DNA from: Siphonodentalium dalli
Lineage: Eukaryota; Mollusca; Scaphopoda; Gadilida; Siphonodentaliidae
Reading direction: 5' to 3'
Assembly (NCBI GenBank): GCA_032622095.1
Contig: CP136062.1
Span: 198,965,887 to 199,029,886, forward strand
DNA: 64,000 nucleotides
Below, in pieces: positions 13,442-26,687 of the stretch; position 1 is the first letter of the stretch, and each line of letters starts with the position of its first letter. The translations under genes were made by a program, and so were the position numbers. Under the pieces are notes generated by a model. The model had not been told where the DNA came from and searched no databases. It saw only the letters and a program-made list of their open reading frames with translations.

Positions 13442-13871
13442 TTAACGGCCCATTTAATTTTCGAGTCACCAGTTATTTTTTTTATAGTAGCCTTGATATA
13501 CGGTTTTAATAACAATATATGGCATGACATATGATTAAAATGCTATAAATCACACATTTGAAACGTTTGTGTCTCAGACGATGCCCACAGAGAAATAGAA
13601 AACAGCTGAAATCGTAGAAAGATTTCCCCCGCTATAGCTCCCACAATTCAGATCAAATGGATTTTAAAGATATAGAGTTATATCCATTCCAGTGAAAATA
13701 ATAGACTTTGTAGTACATAAAACAAGTCGGTATCTCAACAAAAACATATTCAGTTTATTACACCGGTAAGTTGATAATACAATGTTTTGAGCTTCTTCTT
13801 TCAAATGGTGTATCATATGGCATATATTTTATATAAAATTATCTGGGAGTTCGAAAATTAAGTGGACTTAA
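13442..13871. mobile_element. TTAA-flanked MITE, ~430 bp
   Basis: TTAA at 13442-13445 and 13868-13871 bounds imperfect inverted ends (CCATTTAATTTTCGAGTC on the left; TTCGAAAATTAAGTGG on the right). The TTAA duplication suggests piggyBac-type mobilisation. No coding capacity. Confidence 0.55.
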
Positions 13872-14390
13872 AGGTCCTTGATTAGACACACAAACTACCA
13901 TTGGTACGTTTTCGATTGCAAGTATTTTCCTTTTTTCATTTACCTGGTATTGAAGCTGAAAATTTAACGGACACGGCTCATTCGTGCTTCCAAAGTTTGT
14001 CTACGTAATTTGGAAGGATGTGTAAGATAAGTGTACAGATACACGAAATATTGATATACCGGCTTCGTGTGCTCTGATGCTGAAAGTTGCCATAGTCACA
14101 TCAACTGTCCAGCTATTTTCAATTTTTCTGACAGAAGTGAAATAAACAATCTTTATATCTACAATATCAGGAATAGACTAGCACTGAACGGTCTTTTCCA
14201 TGTCGTGCAAATGGCTGCTTTTTGTTTGAGACCCATGCACCTTGTTCAACGTTGTATTTTTTATGACTTCAATGTGTCTTTCTTTGACATAATGCTCGTA
14301 GAAGGGCGGTTCAAGTATTTATCTACCTATTTCGATACCAGGACAAAATTCAATATTAGGTGTATTTTGAAGCGCACACCACCAAGCGGT
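13872..14390. other. No recognised feature
   Basis: Unique-looking AT-rich sequence between two MITEs. The 121-codon frame starting at 14067 runs into the adjacent MITE, has no recognisable domain and is not annotated as a gene. Confidence 0.5.
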
Positions 14391-14765
14391 TTAACCCTTT
14401 ACCCAACAAACCGGCCAAAAACGCCCAAATAAAGCTTCAACAGCCTAAAATATCTTCGGTCTGTCTCAATAACACCATACAAATATGGATATCATTGGAA
14501 CCGGCTCATTGACCACATTGTGATAGTTGCAGTTATGCCCTGTGCCAATGCATTCTCTTATATATGCGAGTCGACCATAGGTCGCCTCGCATATATAAGA
14601 GAATGCATTGGCCTAAAATTTTTTTATAATTTTTTCTTACATTTGTTAACAATTAATATGTGTTAAGCCAATGCATTCTCTTATATATGCGAGGCGACCT
14701 ATGGTCGACTCGCATATATACGAGAATGCAATGGCACCGGGTCGCTCTGTTGGGTAAAGGTTTAA
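14391..14765 (-). mobile_element. piggyBac-like MITE with two internal palindromes (left arm copy)
   Basis: The ends are TTAACCCTTTACCCAACA and its near-perfect inverse, with TTAA at 14391-14394 and 14762-14765. Two strong palindromes lie inside (about 14548-14614 and 14667-14735), each with ~24-bp arms of the type ATGCATTCTCTTATATATGC around a GTCGACC/GGTCGCC apex. The copy at 48538-48933 has the same ends and is in the opposite orientation. Confidence 0.8.
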
Positions 14766-15141
14766 CTAATTGGAATGTTTGACTAATTTGCCGTAAATAG
14801 GACCCGCTAACATTAATCAGACTCATTCATATACAGACACCAATGGCGTGATTATCAACATAACAACTGCAGGCCTTATCGATATTTGTTTTGTGCGCAT
14901 GTAATGGGAAGTGTCATTTTAAAATGGCTCCATGTCAAACAGCTGTGATCGAACAATACTCAATCACAGCGTAGTTATATAGTCGCCAAGCTAAAATAAT
15001 GAGCTTGTCCAGTCTTGTCTGCGGTCGTAACAAAACCAACAAATGAACGGATCATAATATGGTCATAAATTGAATCCCGCATGCACTATTGCTTGGCGTA
15101 CATACAGCTAGTATACCATTGTTTGTATTTAATTCGATGTT

Positions 15142-15262
15142 ATGTCCTCTCAAACGGAATCGCTTAGCTTATTTCAATATATTCTCAGACATTTTACATG
15201 GATTTACGCCATAAATGTATCACTTTTGTGGACAGTACGTTTTTCGGACGCCATGGATACAG
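15142..15262 (+). CDS. Candidate first coding exon (signal peptide) of the CUB-LDLA receptor
   Basis: Forty codons from ATG 15142 plus one base, ending at a strong 5' splice site (ACAG|GTAAGTG, GT at 15263). The peptide has a short polar start, then a hydrophobic stretch around residues 18-32 (FTWIYAINVSLLWTV) and a plausible cleavage site after S-D-A (residues 35-37). It ends in phase 1, which is the phase required by the CUB exon at 33258; the split codon would be GTG (Val41). The assignment is inference from phase, strand, donor quality and the signal-like peptide. The intron would be 18 kb, and an inverted copy of this exon lies within it at 17225-17345. It could instead belong to another gene or be chance. 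Confidence 0.45.
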
Positions 15263-15390
15263 GTAAGTGTCGCACTGGCAGTTATTCGTATATTTATTTA
15301 CAGTTCAACCGTGCTAACGTACGTTATGACTTAGATGGCTCCATGTTGACCTAAATACCATGGTACATATACATGTACATGTAAACACGT

Positions 15391-17090
15391 TCACCTATTT
15401 AAACGCAGGTATCCGAAAGATAAACAGTGACTCATTTATCAAATGTATTTCACAGGTTGTTTATACTTGTTTTAAATGTCCATTTCCCGTGGCCGGAAAG
15501 CGCTTAGGGTCCAATACGGGGATAACCGCTATATAAGAATTATTATTAATTGTATTATTTGGAACTCAAGACTGTATCACTTATATAATGGCGTACTTAG
15601 TGTTTCGACAATATTCTTTTCTTTTCAGTTACATTTTCAGTGTACAGCAAAACCACAATAAGACAATTTGTGTACATAGTTTTACGCCAGAGCATTTTGT
15701 AATAAAATGTTCATAATTCTAGTTTTGAAATAAAGTGTCTCCTTTGTAATATCACAAATTATTATGTCAGCTCCCTCCTATGGGAAGCCAAATTGACATT
15801 TAGTAAATAATTGAGCTTAAGCGCAATAAGGAATCTCTAATTGCACTTAAGCGCAATAAGGGGAGATCTAATTTCCTTAAGCGCAATAAGGAAATATCTA
15901 ATTGCGCTTAAGTGCAATAAGGAATATCTTATTGTGCTTAAGTGCAATAAGAAATCTCTAATTGTGCTTAAGCGTAATAAGGAATATTCTTATTGCGCTT
16001 AAGTGCAATAAGAGCTAATTGCACTAAAGCGCATTTAAAAATCTTCCTTATTGCGCAATTAGACACATTACATAAACTCCCTGTAATTCAAATGGTGTAG
16101 TGCGATGGGTGGAGTTTATTGGTGACTGTCCACACTTAGGTCTATTCATATTATACTATTTGCAGAGGTGTGATCTCATGAGGGAGATATTAATTTCGTT
16201 TAAGCATAATAAGGGTGTAATTGCGCTTAAGCGCAATAAGGAATATCTTATTGGTTTAATAAGGAATCCATAATTGCGCTTAAGCGCAATAAGGAATATC
16301 TTATTGCACTTAAGCGCAATACGGAATCTCTAATTACGCTTAAGCGCAGCATAAAGCGCAATAAGGAACCTTCTTATTGCGCTTAAGTCCAATAAGAAAT
16401 ATTCTTATTGCGCTTAAGCGCAATTAGAGATTCTTTATTGCGCTTAAGCTCATTATTTATTAAATGTCGATTTGGCTTTCCCATACCCTCCGTGATTTTA
16501 TTCAAGGATGCGACAATAATTGAATGACTTTTCACAATACTGCACAATTTGTATGAATTCATTACATTTTACAAACATCGGTGGTATATATTAACTGCTA
16601 AAATGCGGACAAGAATGGACTAGAAATCTGAGAAGGAAAGTTCATGAATATCCAGGTTTCCTTGTCTTCTAAAAATAATAAATTATGAATACTTTATTTT
16701 ATTCTACCGATATACATGTACTTCGTGTTGTCACCTGTGTTATCTTTAATGTTCTTATTCATGTTATTGGATCTTCATGAACGTCTAACTTCAAACTTCA
16801 GACACTGTCGCTGCTAATGTATTGGCAGATGCTGTAAGCGATCGCCTGGCAGTCTCGCATTTCGATAAAGGTGGACGATATCCATCGGTACACGAAAACG
16901 TCCGGCGATCAAATACATAGTCTGACGGTTGGTAGCTGTCAGCGCCTGAAGTTTCAAGTTAATGGAGAAGTTCTCGGCCTAAACTTTCTTAAAGATGGTC
17001 TATCTCTTCCTAACTACGATTTATATAGTTTTCGGGGTATAAAATCATAAATTGGAATTGAAGACACAGGTCCATAATGAGCATAGTTTC
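15391..17090 (+). repeat. Segment B, present again inverted at 28947-30646
   Basis: Each position checked mirrors 46037 minus its coordinate. B lies between the two A2 arms. Its right end reads GCATAGTTTC and then diverges; in the inverted copy the same GCATAGTT runs directly into the Helitron 5' TC. B carries the palindrome array at 15785-16490. The 61-codon frame at 15476 has no recognisable domain. Confidence 0.85.
15785..16490. repeat. Inverted array of CTTAAG-centred palindromes
   Basis: About fifteen copies of a 16-bp palindrome close to TTGCGCTTAAGCGCAA are spaced roughly 30 bp apart by GGAATCTCTAA-type linkers. The outer ends are themselves inverted (GCCAAATTGACATTTA on the left, TAAATGTCGATTTGGC on the right). 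About 170 bp of ordinary sequence lies in the middle (about 16040-16200). This looks like a foldback-type element whose arms are built of short palindromes. Confidence 0.8.
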
Positions 17091-17224
17091 ACTAGAACGT
17101 GTTTACATGTACATGTATATGTACCATGGTATTTAGGTCAACATGGAGCCATCTAAGTCATAACGTACGTTAGCACGGTTGAACTGTAAATAAATATACG
17201 AATAACTGCCAGTGCGACACTTAC

Positions 17225-17345
17225 CTGTATCCATGGCGTCCGAAAAACGTACTGTCCACAAAAGTGATACATTTATGGCGTAAATCCATGTAAAATGTCT
17301 GAGAATATATTGAAATAAGCTAAGCGATTCCGTTTGAGAGGACAT
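17225..17345 (-). pseudogene. Inverted copy of the candidate signal-peptide exon
   Basis: Exact mirror of 15142-15262 with its own GTAAGT donor, but pointing away from the CUB, LDLA and TM exons. It therefore cannot join them without an inversion. It is intact as sequence and is called a duplicate rather than a decayed pseudogene. Confidence 0.45.
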
Positions 17346-17721
17346 AACATCGAATTAAATACAAACAATGGTATACTAGCTGTATGTACGCCAAGCAATA
17401 GTGCATGCGGGATTCAATTTATGACCATATTATGATCCGTTCATTTGTTGGTTTTGTTACGACCGCAGACAAGACTGGACAAGCTCATTATTTTAGCTTG
17501 GCGACTATATAACTACGCTGTGATTGAGTATTGTTCGATCACAGCTGTTTGACATGGAGCCATTTTAAAATGACACTTCCCATTACATGCGCACAAAACA
17601 AATATCGATAAGGCCTGCAGTTGTTATGTTGATAATCACGCCATTGGTGTCTGTATATGAATGAGTCTGATTAATGTTAGCGGGTCCTATTTACGGCAAA
17701 TTAGTCAAACATTCCAATTAG

Positions 17722-18096
17722 TTAAACCTTTACCCAACAGAGCGACCCGGTGCCATTGCATTCTCGTATATATGCGAGTCGACCATAGGTCGCCTCGCAT
17801 ATATAAGAGAATGCATTGGCTTAACACATATTAATTGTTAACAAATGTAAGAAAAAATTATAAAAAAATTTTAGGCCAATGCATTCTCTTATATATGCGA
17901 GGCGACCTATGGTCGACTCGCATATATAAGAGAATGCATTGGCACAGGGCATAACTGCAACTATCACAATGTGGTCAATGAGCCGGTTCCAATGATATCC
18001 ATATTTGTATGGTGTTATTGAGACAGACCGAAGATATTTTAGGCTGTTGAAGCTTTATTTGGGCGTTTTTGGCCGGTTTGTTGGGTAAAGGGTTAA
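17722..18096 (+). mobile_element. piggyBac-like MITE (right arm copy)
   Basis: Mirror copy of 14391-14765, with TTAA at both ends and the two internal palindromes. It shares the orientation of the copy at 48538-48933. Confidence 0.8.
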
Positions 18097-18615
18097 ACCG
18101 CTTGGTGGTGTGCGCTTCAAAATACACCTAATATTGAATTTTGTCCTGGTATCGAAATAGGTAGATAAATACTTGAACCGCCCTTCTACGAGCATTATGT
18201 CAAAGAAAGACACATTGAAGTCATAAAAAATACAACGTTGAACAAGGTGCATGGGTCTCAAACAAAAAGCAGCCATTTGCACGACATGGAAAAGACCGTT
18301 CAGTGCTAGTCTATTCCTGATATTGTAGATATAAAGATTGTTTATTTCACTTCTGTCAGAAAAATTGAAAATAGCTGGACAGTTGATGTGACTATGGCAA
18401 CTTTCAGCATCAGAGCACACGAAGCCGGTATATCAATATTTCGTGTATCTGTACACTTATCTTACACATCCTTCCAAATTACGTAGACAAACTTTGGAAG
18501 CACGAATGAGCCGTGTCCGTTAAATTTTCAGCTTCAATACCAGGTAAATGAAAAAAGGAAAATACTTGCAATCGAAAACGTACCAATGGTAGTTTGTGTG
18601 TCTAATCAAGGACCT

Positions 18616-19045
18616 TTAAGTCCACTTAATTTTCGAACTCCCAGATAATTTTATATAAAATATATGCCATATGATACACCATTTGAAAGAAGAAGCTCAA
18701 AACATTGTATTATCAACTTACCGGTGTAATAAACTGAATATGTTTTTGTTGAGATACCGACTTGTTTTATGTACTACAAAGTCTATTATTTTCACTGGAA
18801 TGGATATAACTCTATATCTTTAAAATCCATTTGATCTGAATTGTGGGAGCTATAGCGGGGGAAATCTTTCTACGATTTCAGCTGTTTTCTATTTCTCTGT
18901 GGGCATCGTCTGAGACACAAACGTTTCAAATGTGTGATTTATAGCATTTTAATCATATGTCATGCCATATATTGTTATTAAAACCGTATATCAAGGCTAC
19001 TATAAAAAAAATAACTGGTGACTCGAAAATTAAATGGGCCGTTAA
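18616..19045. mobile_element. TTAA-flanked MITE (right arm copy)
   Basis: Mirror copy of 13442-13871. Confidence 0.5.
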
Positions 19046-19218
19046 CAATTTAGCTATTTAGGAGAAGGGATATAGGGTAAAAAAAAATTCAAAAAATAGT
19101 TCGTCAAGAAATTTGCTTGTAAGAATATAACTAGTTTTGTTTGATAAACGCGTCGCCTGAATATTAGTTTAACCCAACACATTAGTTTTGTGAGAGTTTT
19201 CCAGAAGAGATCCCATAT

Positions 19219-22200
19219 CTGATTTGACACCGTATATAATATTACTCAGTGTACGTCTTATACATGTATAACATAATGAGGTCGAACACATGAGCCCATC
19301 CATGCGGTTATGGTGGTCATATCGGATTTGACACCGTATATAATATTACTCAGTGTACGTCTTATACATGTATAACATAATGAGGTCGAACACATGAGCC
19401 CATCCATGCGGTTATGGTGGTCATATCGGATTTGACACCGTATATAATATTACTCAGTGTACGTCTTATACATGTATAACATAATGAGGTCGAACACATG
19501 AGCCCATCCATGCGGTTATGGTGGTCATATCGGATTTGACACCGTATATAATATTACTCAGTGTACGTCTTATACATGTATAACATAATGAGGTCGAACA
19601 CATGAGCCCATCCATGCGGTTATGGTGGTCATATCGGATTTGACACCGTATATAATATTACTCAGTGTACGTCTTATACATGTATAACATGATGAGGTCG
19701 AACACATGAGCCCATCCATGCCGTTATGGTGGTCATATCGGATTTGACACCGTATATAATATTACTCAGTGTACGTCTTATACATGTATAACATAATGAG
19801 GTCGAACACATGAGCCCATCCATGCGGTTATGGTGGTCATATCGGATTTGACACCGTATATAACATTACTCAGTGTACGTCTTATACATGTATAACATGA
19901 TGAGGTCGAACACATGAGCCCATCCATGCGGTTATGGTGGTCATATCGGATTTGACACCGTATATAATATTACTCAGTGTACGTCTTATACATGTATACC
20001 ATGATGAGGTCGAACACATGAGCCCATCCATGCGATTATGGTGGTCATATCGGATTTGACACCGTATATAATATTACTCAGTGTACGTCTTATACATGTA
20101 TAACATGATGAGGTCGAACACATGAGCCCATCCATGCGGTTATGGTGGTCATATCGGATTTGACACCGTATATAATATTACTCAGTGTACATCTTATACA
20201 TGTATAACATGATGAGGTCGAACACATGAGCCCATCCATGTGGTTATGGTGGTCATATCGGATTTGATACCGTATATAATATTACTCAGTGTACGTCTTA
20301 TACATGTATAACATAATGAGGCCGAACACATGAGCCCATCCATGCCGTTATGGTGGTCATATCGGATTTGACACCGTATATAATATTACTCAGTGTACGT
20401 CTTATACATGTATAACATAATGAGGTCGAACACATGAGCCCATCCATGCGGTTATGGTGGTCATATCGGATTTGACACCGTATATAACATTACTCAGTGT
20501 ACGTCTTATACATGTATAACATGATGAGGTCGAACATATATAATATTACTCAGTGTACGTCTTATACATGTATAACATGATGAGGTCGAACATATATAAT
20601 ATTACTCAGTGTACGTCTTATACATGTATAACATAATGAGGTCGAACACATGAGCCCATCCATGCGGTTATGGTGGTCATATCGGATTTGACACCGTATA
20701 TAACATTACTCAGTGTACGTCTTATACATGTATAACATGATGAGGTCGAACATATATAATATTACTCAGTGTACGTCTTATACATGTATAACATGATGAG
20801 GTCGAACATATATAATATTACTCAGTGTACGTCTTATACATGTATAACATAATGAGGTCGAACACATGAGCCCATCCATGCGGTTATGGTGGTCATATCG
20901 GATTTGACACCGTATATAATATTACTCAGTGTACGTCTTATACATGTATAACATAATGAGGTCGAACACATGAGCCCATCCATGCGGTTATGGTGGTCAT
21001 ATCGGATTTGACACCGTATATAATATTACTCAGTGTACGTCTTATACATGTATAACATAATGAGGTCGAACACATGAGCCCATCCATGCGGTTATGGTGG
21101 TCATATCGGATTTGACACCGTATATAATATTACTCAGTGTACGTCTTATACATGTATAACATAATGAGGTCGAACACATGAGCCCATCCATGCGGTTATG
21201 GTGGTCATATCGGATTTGACACCGTATATAATATTACTCAGTGTACGTCTTATACATGTATAACATGATGAGGTCGAACACATGAGCCCATCCATGCCGT
21301 TATGGTGGTCATATCGGATTTGACACCGTATATAATATTACTCAGTGTACGTCTTATACATGTATAACATAATGAGGTCGAACACATGAGCCCATCCATG
21401 CGGTTATGGTGGTCATATCGGATTTGACACCGTATATAACATTACTCAGTGTACGTCTTATACATGTATAACATGATGAGGTCGAACACATGAGCCCATC
21501 CATGCGGTTATGGTGGTCATATCGGATTTGACACCGTATATAATATTACTCAGTGTACGTCTTATACATGTATACCATGATGAGGTCGAACACATGAGCC
21601 CATCCATGCGATTATGGTGGTCATATCGGATTTGACACCGTATATAATATTACTCAGTGTACGTCTTATACATGTATAACATGATGAGGTCGAACACATG
21701 AGCCCATCCATGCGGTTATGGTGGTCATATCGGATTTGACACCGTATATAATATTACTCAGTGTACATCTTATACATGTATAACATGATGAGGTCGAACA
21801 CATGAGCCCATCCATGTGGTTATGGTGGTCATATCGGATTTGATACCGTATATAATATTACTCAGTGTACGTCTTATACATGTATAACATAATGAGGCCG
21901 AACACATGAGCCCATCCATGCCGTTATGGTGGTCATATCGGATTTGACACCGTATATAATATTACTCAGTGTACGTCTTATACATGTATAACATAATGAG
22001 GTCGAACACATGAGCCCATCCATGCGGTTATGGTGGTCATATCGGATTTGACACCGTATATAACATTACTCAGTGTACGTCTTATACATGTATAACATGA
22101 TGAGGTCGAACATATATAATATTACTCAGTGTACGTCTTATACATGTATAACATGATGAGGTCGAACATATATAATATTACTCAGTGTACGTCTTATACA

Positions 22201-24128
22201 TGTATAACATGATGAGGTCGAACACATGAGCCCATCCATGCCGTTATGGTGGTCATATCGGATTTGACACCGTATATAATATTACTCAGTGTACGTCTTA
22301 TACATGTATAACATAATGAGGTCGAGCACATGAGCCCATCCATGAGGTTATGGTGGTCATATCGGATTTGACACCGTATATAACATTACTCAGTGTACGT
22401 CTTATACATGTATAACATAATGAGGTCGAACACATGAGCCCATCCATGCGGTTATGGTGGTCATATCGGATTTGACACCGTATATAATATTACTCAGTGT
22501 ACGTCTTATACATGTATAACATAATGAGGTCGAACACATGAGCCCATCCATGCGGTTATGGTGGTCATATCGGATTTGACACCGTATATAACATTACTCA
22601 GTGCACGTCTTATACATGTATAACATAATGAGGTCGAACACATGAGCCCATCCATGCGGTTATGGTGGTCATATCGGTTTTGACACCGTATATAACATTA
22701 CCCAGTGTACGTCTTATACATGTATAACATAATGAGATCGAACACATGAGCCCATCCATGCGGTTATGGTGGTCATATCGGATTTGACAACGTATATAAC
22801 ATTACTCAGTGTACGTCTTATACATGTATAACATGATGAGGTCGAACACATGAGCCCATCCATGCGGTTATGGTGGTCATATCGGATTTGACACCGTATA
22901 TAATATTACTCAGTGTACGTCTTATACGTGTATAACATAATGAGGTCGAACACATGAGCCCATCCATGCGGTTATGGTGGTTATATCGGATTTGACACCG
23001 TATATAACATTACTCAGTGTACGTCTTATACATGTATAACATGATGAGGTCGAACACATGAGCCCATCCATGCGGTTATGGTGGTCATATCGGATTTGAC
23101 ACCGTATATAATATTACTCAGTGTACGTCTTATACATGTATAACATAATGAGGTCGAACACATGAGCCCATCCATGCGGTTATGGTGGTCATATCGGATT
23201 TGACACCGTATATAACATTACTCAGTGTACGTCTTATACATGTATAACATGATGAGGTCGAACACATGAGCCCATCCATGCGGTTATGGTGGTCATATCG
23301 GATTTGACACCGTATATAATATTACTCAGTGTACGTCTTATACATGTATAACATAATGAGGTCGAACACATGAGCCCATCCATGCGGTTATGGTGGTCAT
23401 ATCGGATTTGACACCGTATATAACATTACTCAGTGCACGTCTTATACATGTATAACATAATGAGGTCGAACACATGAGCCCATCCATGCGGTTATGGTGG
23501 TCATATCGGATTTGACACCGTATATAACATTACTCAGTGTACGTCTTATACATGTATAACATGATGAGGTCGAACACATGAGCCCATCCATGCCGTTATG
23601 GTGGTCATATCGGATTTGACACCGTATATAATATTACTCAGTGTACGTCTTATACATGTATAACATAATGAGGTCGAACACATGAGCCCATCCATGCGGT
23701 TATGGTGGTCATATCGGATTTGACACCGTATATAACATTACTCAGTGTACGTCTTATACATGTATAACATAATGAGGTCGAACACATGAGCCCATCCATG
23801 CGGTTATGGTGGTCATATCGGATTTGACACCGTATATAATATTACTCAGTGTACGTCTTATACATGTATAACATAATGAGGTCGAACACATGAGCCCATC
23901 CATGCGGTTATGGTGGTCATATCGGATTTGACACCGTATATAACATTACTCAGTGTACGTCTTATACATGTATAACATGATGAGGTCGAACACATGAGCC
24001 CATCCATGCGGTTATGGTGGTCATATCGGATTTGACACCGTATATAATATTACTCAGTGTACGTCTTATACATGTATAACATAATGAGGTCGAACACATG
24101 AGCCCATCCATGCGGTTATGGTGGTCAT
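19219..24128. repeat. 104-bp satellite array (right, inverted copy)
   Basis: Reverse complement of the array at 8359-13268, with the same order of variant and shortened units (for example the 56-bp units near 20530-20600, 20745-20820 and 22110-22190). Such conserved order in a fast-changing satellite means the two arms separated very recently, or are one sequence assembled twice. Confidence 0.95.
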
Positions 24129-24146
24129 GTATTATCTTACTAAAAG

Positions 24147-24621
24147 GCAGTTTTATTTGGTTTGAATTTATTCGGCGGCCAAAAATAAAGTGACAATTAT
24201 GATAAATGACCGGGCGTCTTTATATTGATTCAGGCGGATTAATACTATTCGAAAAGCCACGCATGACATCAACAAGAAATTCAAAATGATTTCTTTGTTC
24301 ATTAAAGTTAATTTTTTGTCCAACTTCGTTGCGCTAACGAAAATAGACACAAAAATAAAGAGGCAAATTGGGGAACTATATTTTCTGAAGCCAGCCCCAG
24401 AGCGCGTAATACTGTCATATACTGTTGTGAAGCGTCTCAGCCAACGCTGTAAATGCATGCAAGTTGATGTGGTATACAAGATCTTCAACTCGTTATGTTG
24501 GGATTTTGTGAGACTCGTTTGATAAATTTGATTCACAACTCGTCCACGAAATTTATCAAACTCATTCCATAAATATTATATCCCAACAAAACTAGTTGGG
24601 CATCCTCTATATATCATGTAC
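24147..24621. repeat. Divergent modular hairpin (right arm copy)
   Basis: Mirror copy of 7866-8340. Confidence 0.5.
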
Positions 24622-24741
24622 AACACATTAGATCCATGTAGGAGGTATATATTGCCTGAAAATATTTAAATATGTTGTTTGTGACCAAATTTAAATTATA
24701 CTGGTATATAATTATATTTTATCATGTGACTCAATTATTAT

Positions 24742-25361
24742 CACCTGATACAGACCAATGTTACTCTGTAGTAATACAAAACTATTAGTTAAAATTCCTC
24801 AGTGATAAAGGGTATGTGGCATGCCACGCCAGACGTTGAGGCATGCCAATATCCCATAATATGTCAAATATAGCGAATAATCGAAATATGAAATACCACG
24901 AAAAAGCGAAATAGGAAAATACAGCGAAATTGCGGAATAAAAAATGCATCGAAATGACGAAATAGCGCGAATTATGAAATAAGAAATTATTTTTATTAAC
25001 TAAATAACGGAGATATTTGAAGAAGTGTTTTTGACGAAATAACGGGCATATTTGGAGAAGTTTTTTAAAGAGCGTACCCCAAACCTCCCCCAAGCCCACC
25101 CACCCAAGAGAAGAATTTTACTTATATTTCACCACAGTTGATCTATTGTGGTGTTGTTATTTCTAATACAATCGCCGTTATTTCGTAAATATACATTCTT
25201 TATAGAGTTATTACCCTGTGGCAATGTTACGATTTTAGCTTGTCAAAGAACATGTGGCATGCCTCAACGGCTGGCGTGGCATGCTACATACCCTATATCA
25301 CTGAGGAATTTTAACTAATAGTTTTGTATTACTACAGAGTAACATTGGTCTGTATCAGGTG
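24742..25361. mobile_element. hAT-like MITE (right arm copy)
   Basis: Mirror copy of 7126-7745, with the same 8-bp flanking duplication read as ATTATTAT on this strand. Confidence 0.8.
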
Positions 25362-25369
25362 ATTATTAT

Positions 25370-26658
25370 TTACTTTGGAAAGTATGTCATAAATCAATTT
25401 CATATGAACTACTAGTTCATATCACCTTCCGATAATTTGATTGGTTTGTTGACAAAAAGTGTGTTCTGATTGGCTGAATGGCAGTCGGGGCCGAGCCATG
25501 TCTCTAACAAAATAAAGGTCAAATTCGTGCGCGTCAATCAACGCGATGCCGAAATTCTTGTAATTATAATCTTGAAATAAATAGTTTTGTACATTGTTAT
25601 ACGATAAATAGAATATGTAATTCGTATTTATCTAATAAACATACGATATAATGTCACAAACTGAGAACAGAATAGCGCATTATATATTCGCGTGCATATT
25701 ATTTCTGCTAGTTCACCAGGTGTAATTGGGCTTCCGGTGCAATGAAGTGACGTCACATTAACCTTTTGCTGCCGATGTCATATAGCTATTTAGTTATTTG
25801 TGTGCGTTTTGGACATCATAATCAATTTATAGGTGTCATATGATAAATAGAATATGTAATTCGTGTTTCTCTCATATGATATTTATGAAACTCGTCACGA
25901 ATTTTCAGTTTTCTCTCGCCTGAGGCTCGAGAAAACTAAAAATTCTTAGACTCGTTTCATACATATCATATAAGAGAAACACTCATTTCATATCCTCTAT
26001 TTATCATATGACTCAATCATTATTTACGTTGGAAAGTATGTCATAAATCAATTTCATATGAACTACTAGTTCATATCACCTTCCGATAATTTGATTGGTT
26101 TGTTGACAAAAAGTGTGTTCTGATTGGCTGAATAGCAGCCTGGGCTGAGCCGCATCTCTAACTAAATGCAGGTCAAATTCGTGCGCGTCAATCAACGCGA
26201 TGCCGAAATTCTCGCAATTATAATCTTGAAATATATAGTTTTGGACATTGTTATACGATAAATAGAATATGTAATTCGTATTTATCTAATAATCATACGA
26301 TATAATGTCACAAACTGAGAACAGAATAGCGCACTATATCTTCGCGTGCATATTATTTCTGCTAGTTCACCAGGTGTAATTGGGCTTCCGGTGCAATGAA
26401 GTGACGTCACATTAACCTTTTGCTGCCGATGTCATATAGCTATTAAGTGATTTGTGTGCGTTTTGGACATCATAATCAATTTATAGGTGTCATGTGATAA
26501 ATAGAATATGTAATTCGTGTTTCTCTCATATGATATTTATGAAACTCGTCACGAATTTTCAGTTTTCTCTCGCCGGAGTCTCGAGAAAACTGAAAATTCT
26601 TAGACTCGTTTCATAAATATCATATGAGAGAAACACTCATTTCATATCCTCTATTTAT
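25370..26658. repeat. Tandem 654-bp hairpin-headed units (right arm copy)
   Basis: Mirror copy of 5829-7117, including both modular hairpins (about 25835-26002 and 26489-26656). Confidence 0.75.
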
Positions 26659-26687
26659 GATGGTAGGCAGTGAATTTATGTTCTCAA

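Larger units (their letters stand above)
5800..15392 (+). repeat. Segment A2, left arm of a ~9.6 kb inverted duplication
   Basis: Every base checked between 5800 and 15392 is mirrored at 32487 minus its coordinate (17095-26687), including satellite-unit variants. The mirror continues leftwards through Helitron H2. It stops at 15392/17095. No difference between the arms was noticed. Confidence 0.85.
17095..26687 (-). repeat. Segment A2', right arm of the inverted duplication
   Basis: Reverse complement of 5800-15392, apparently without differences. It starts at the G of the sequence ACTAG (17091-17095) and ends at the T beside the CTAG of the inverted Helitron. Confidence 0.85.

Noticed and set aside
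14067-14432. 121-codon frame as a gene (and its mirror at 18055-18420)
   Set aside because: It runs into the end of a MITE and shows no domain; its conservation is only the inverted duplication.
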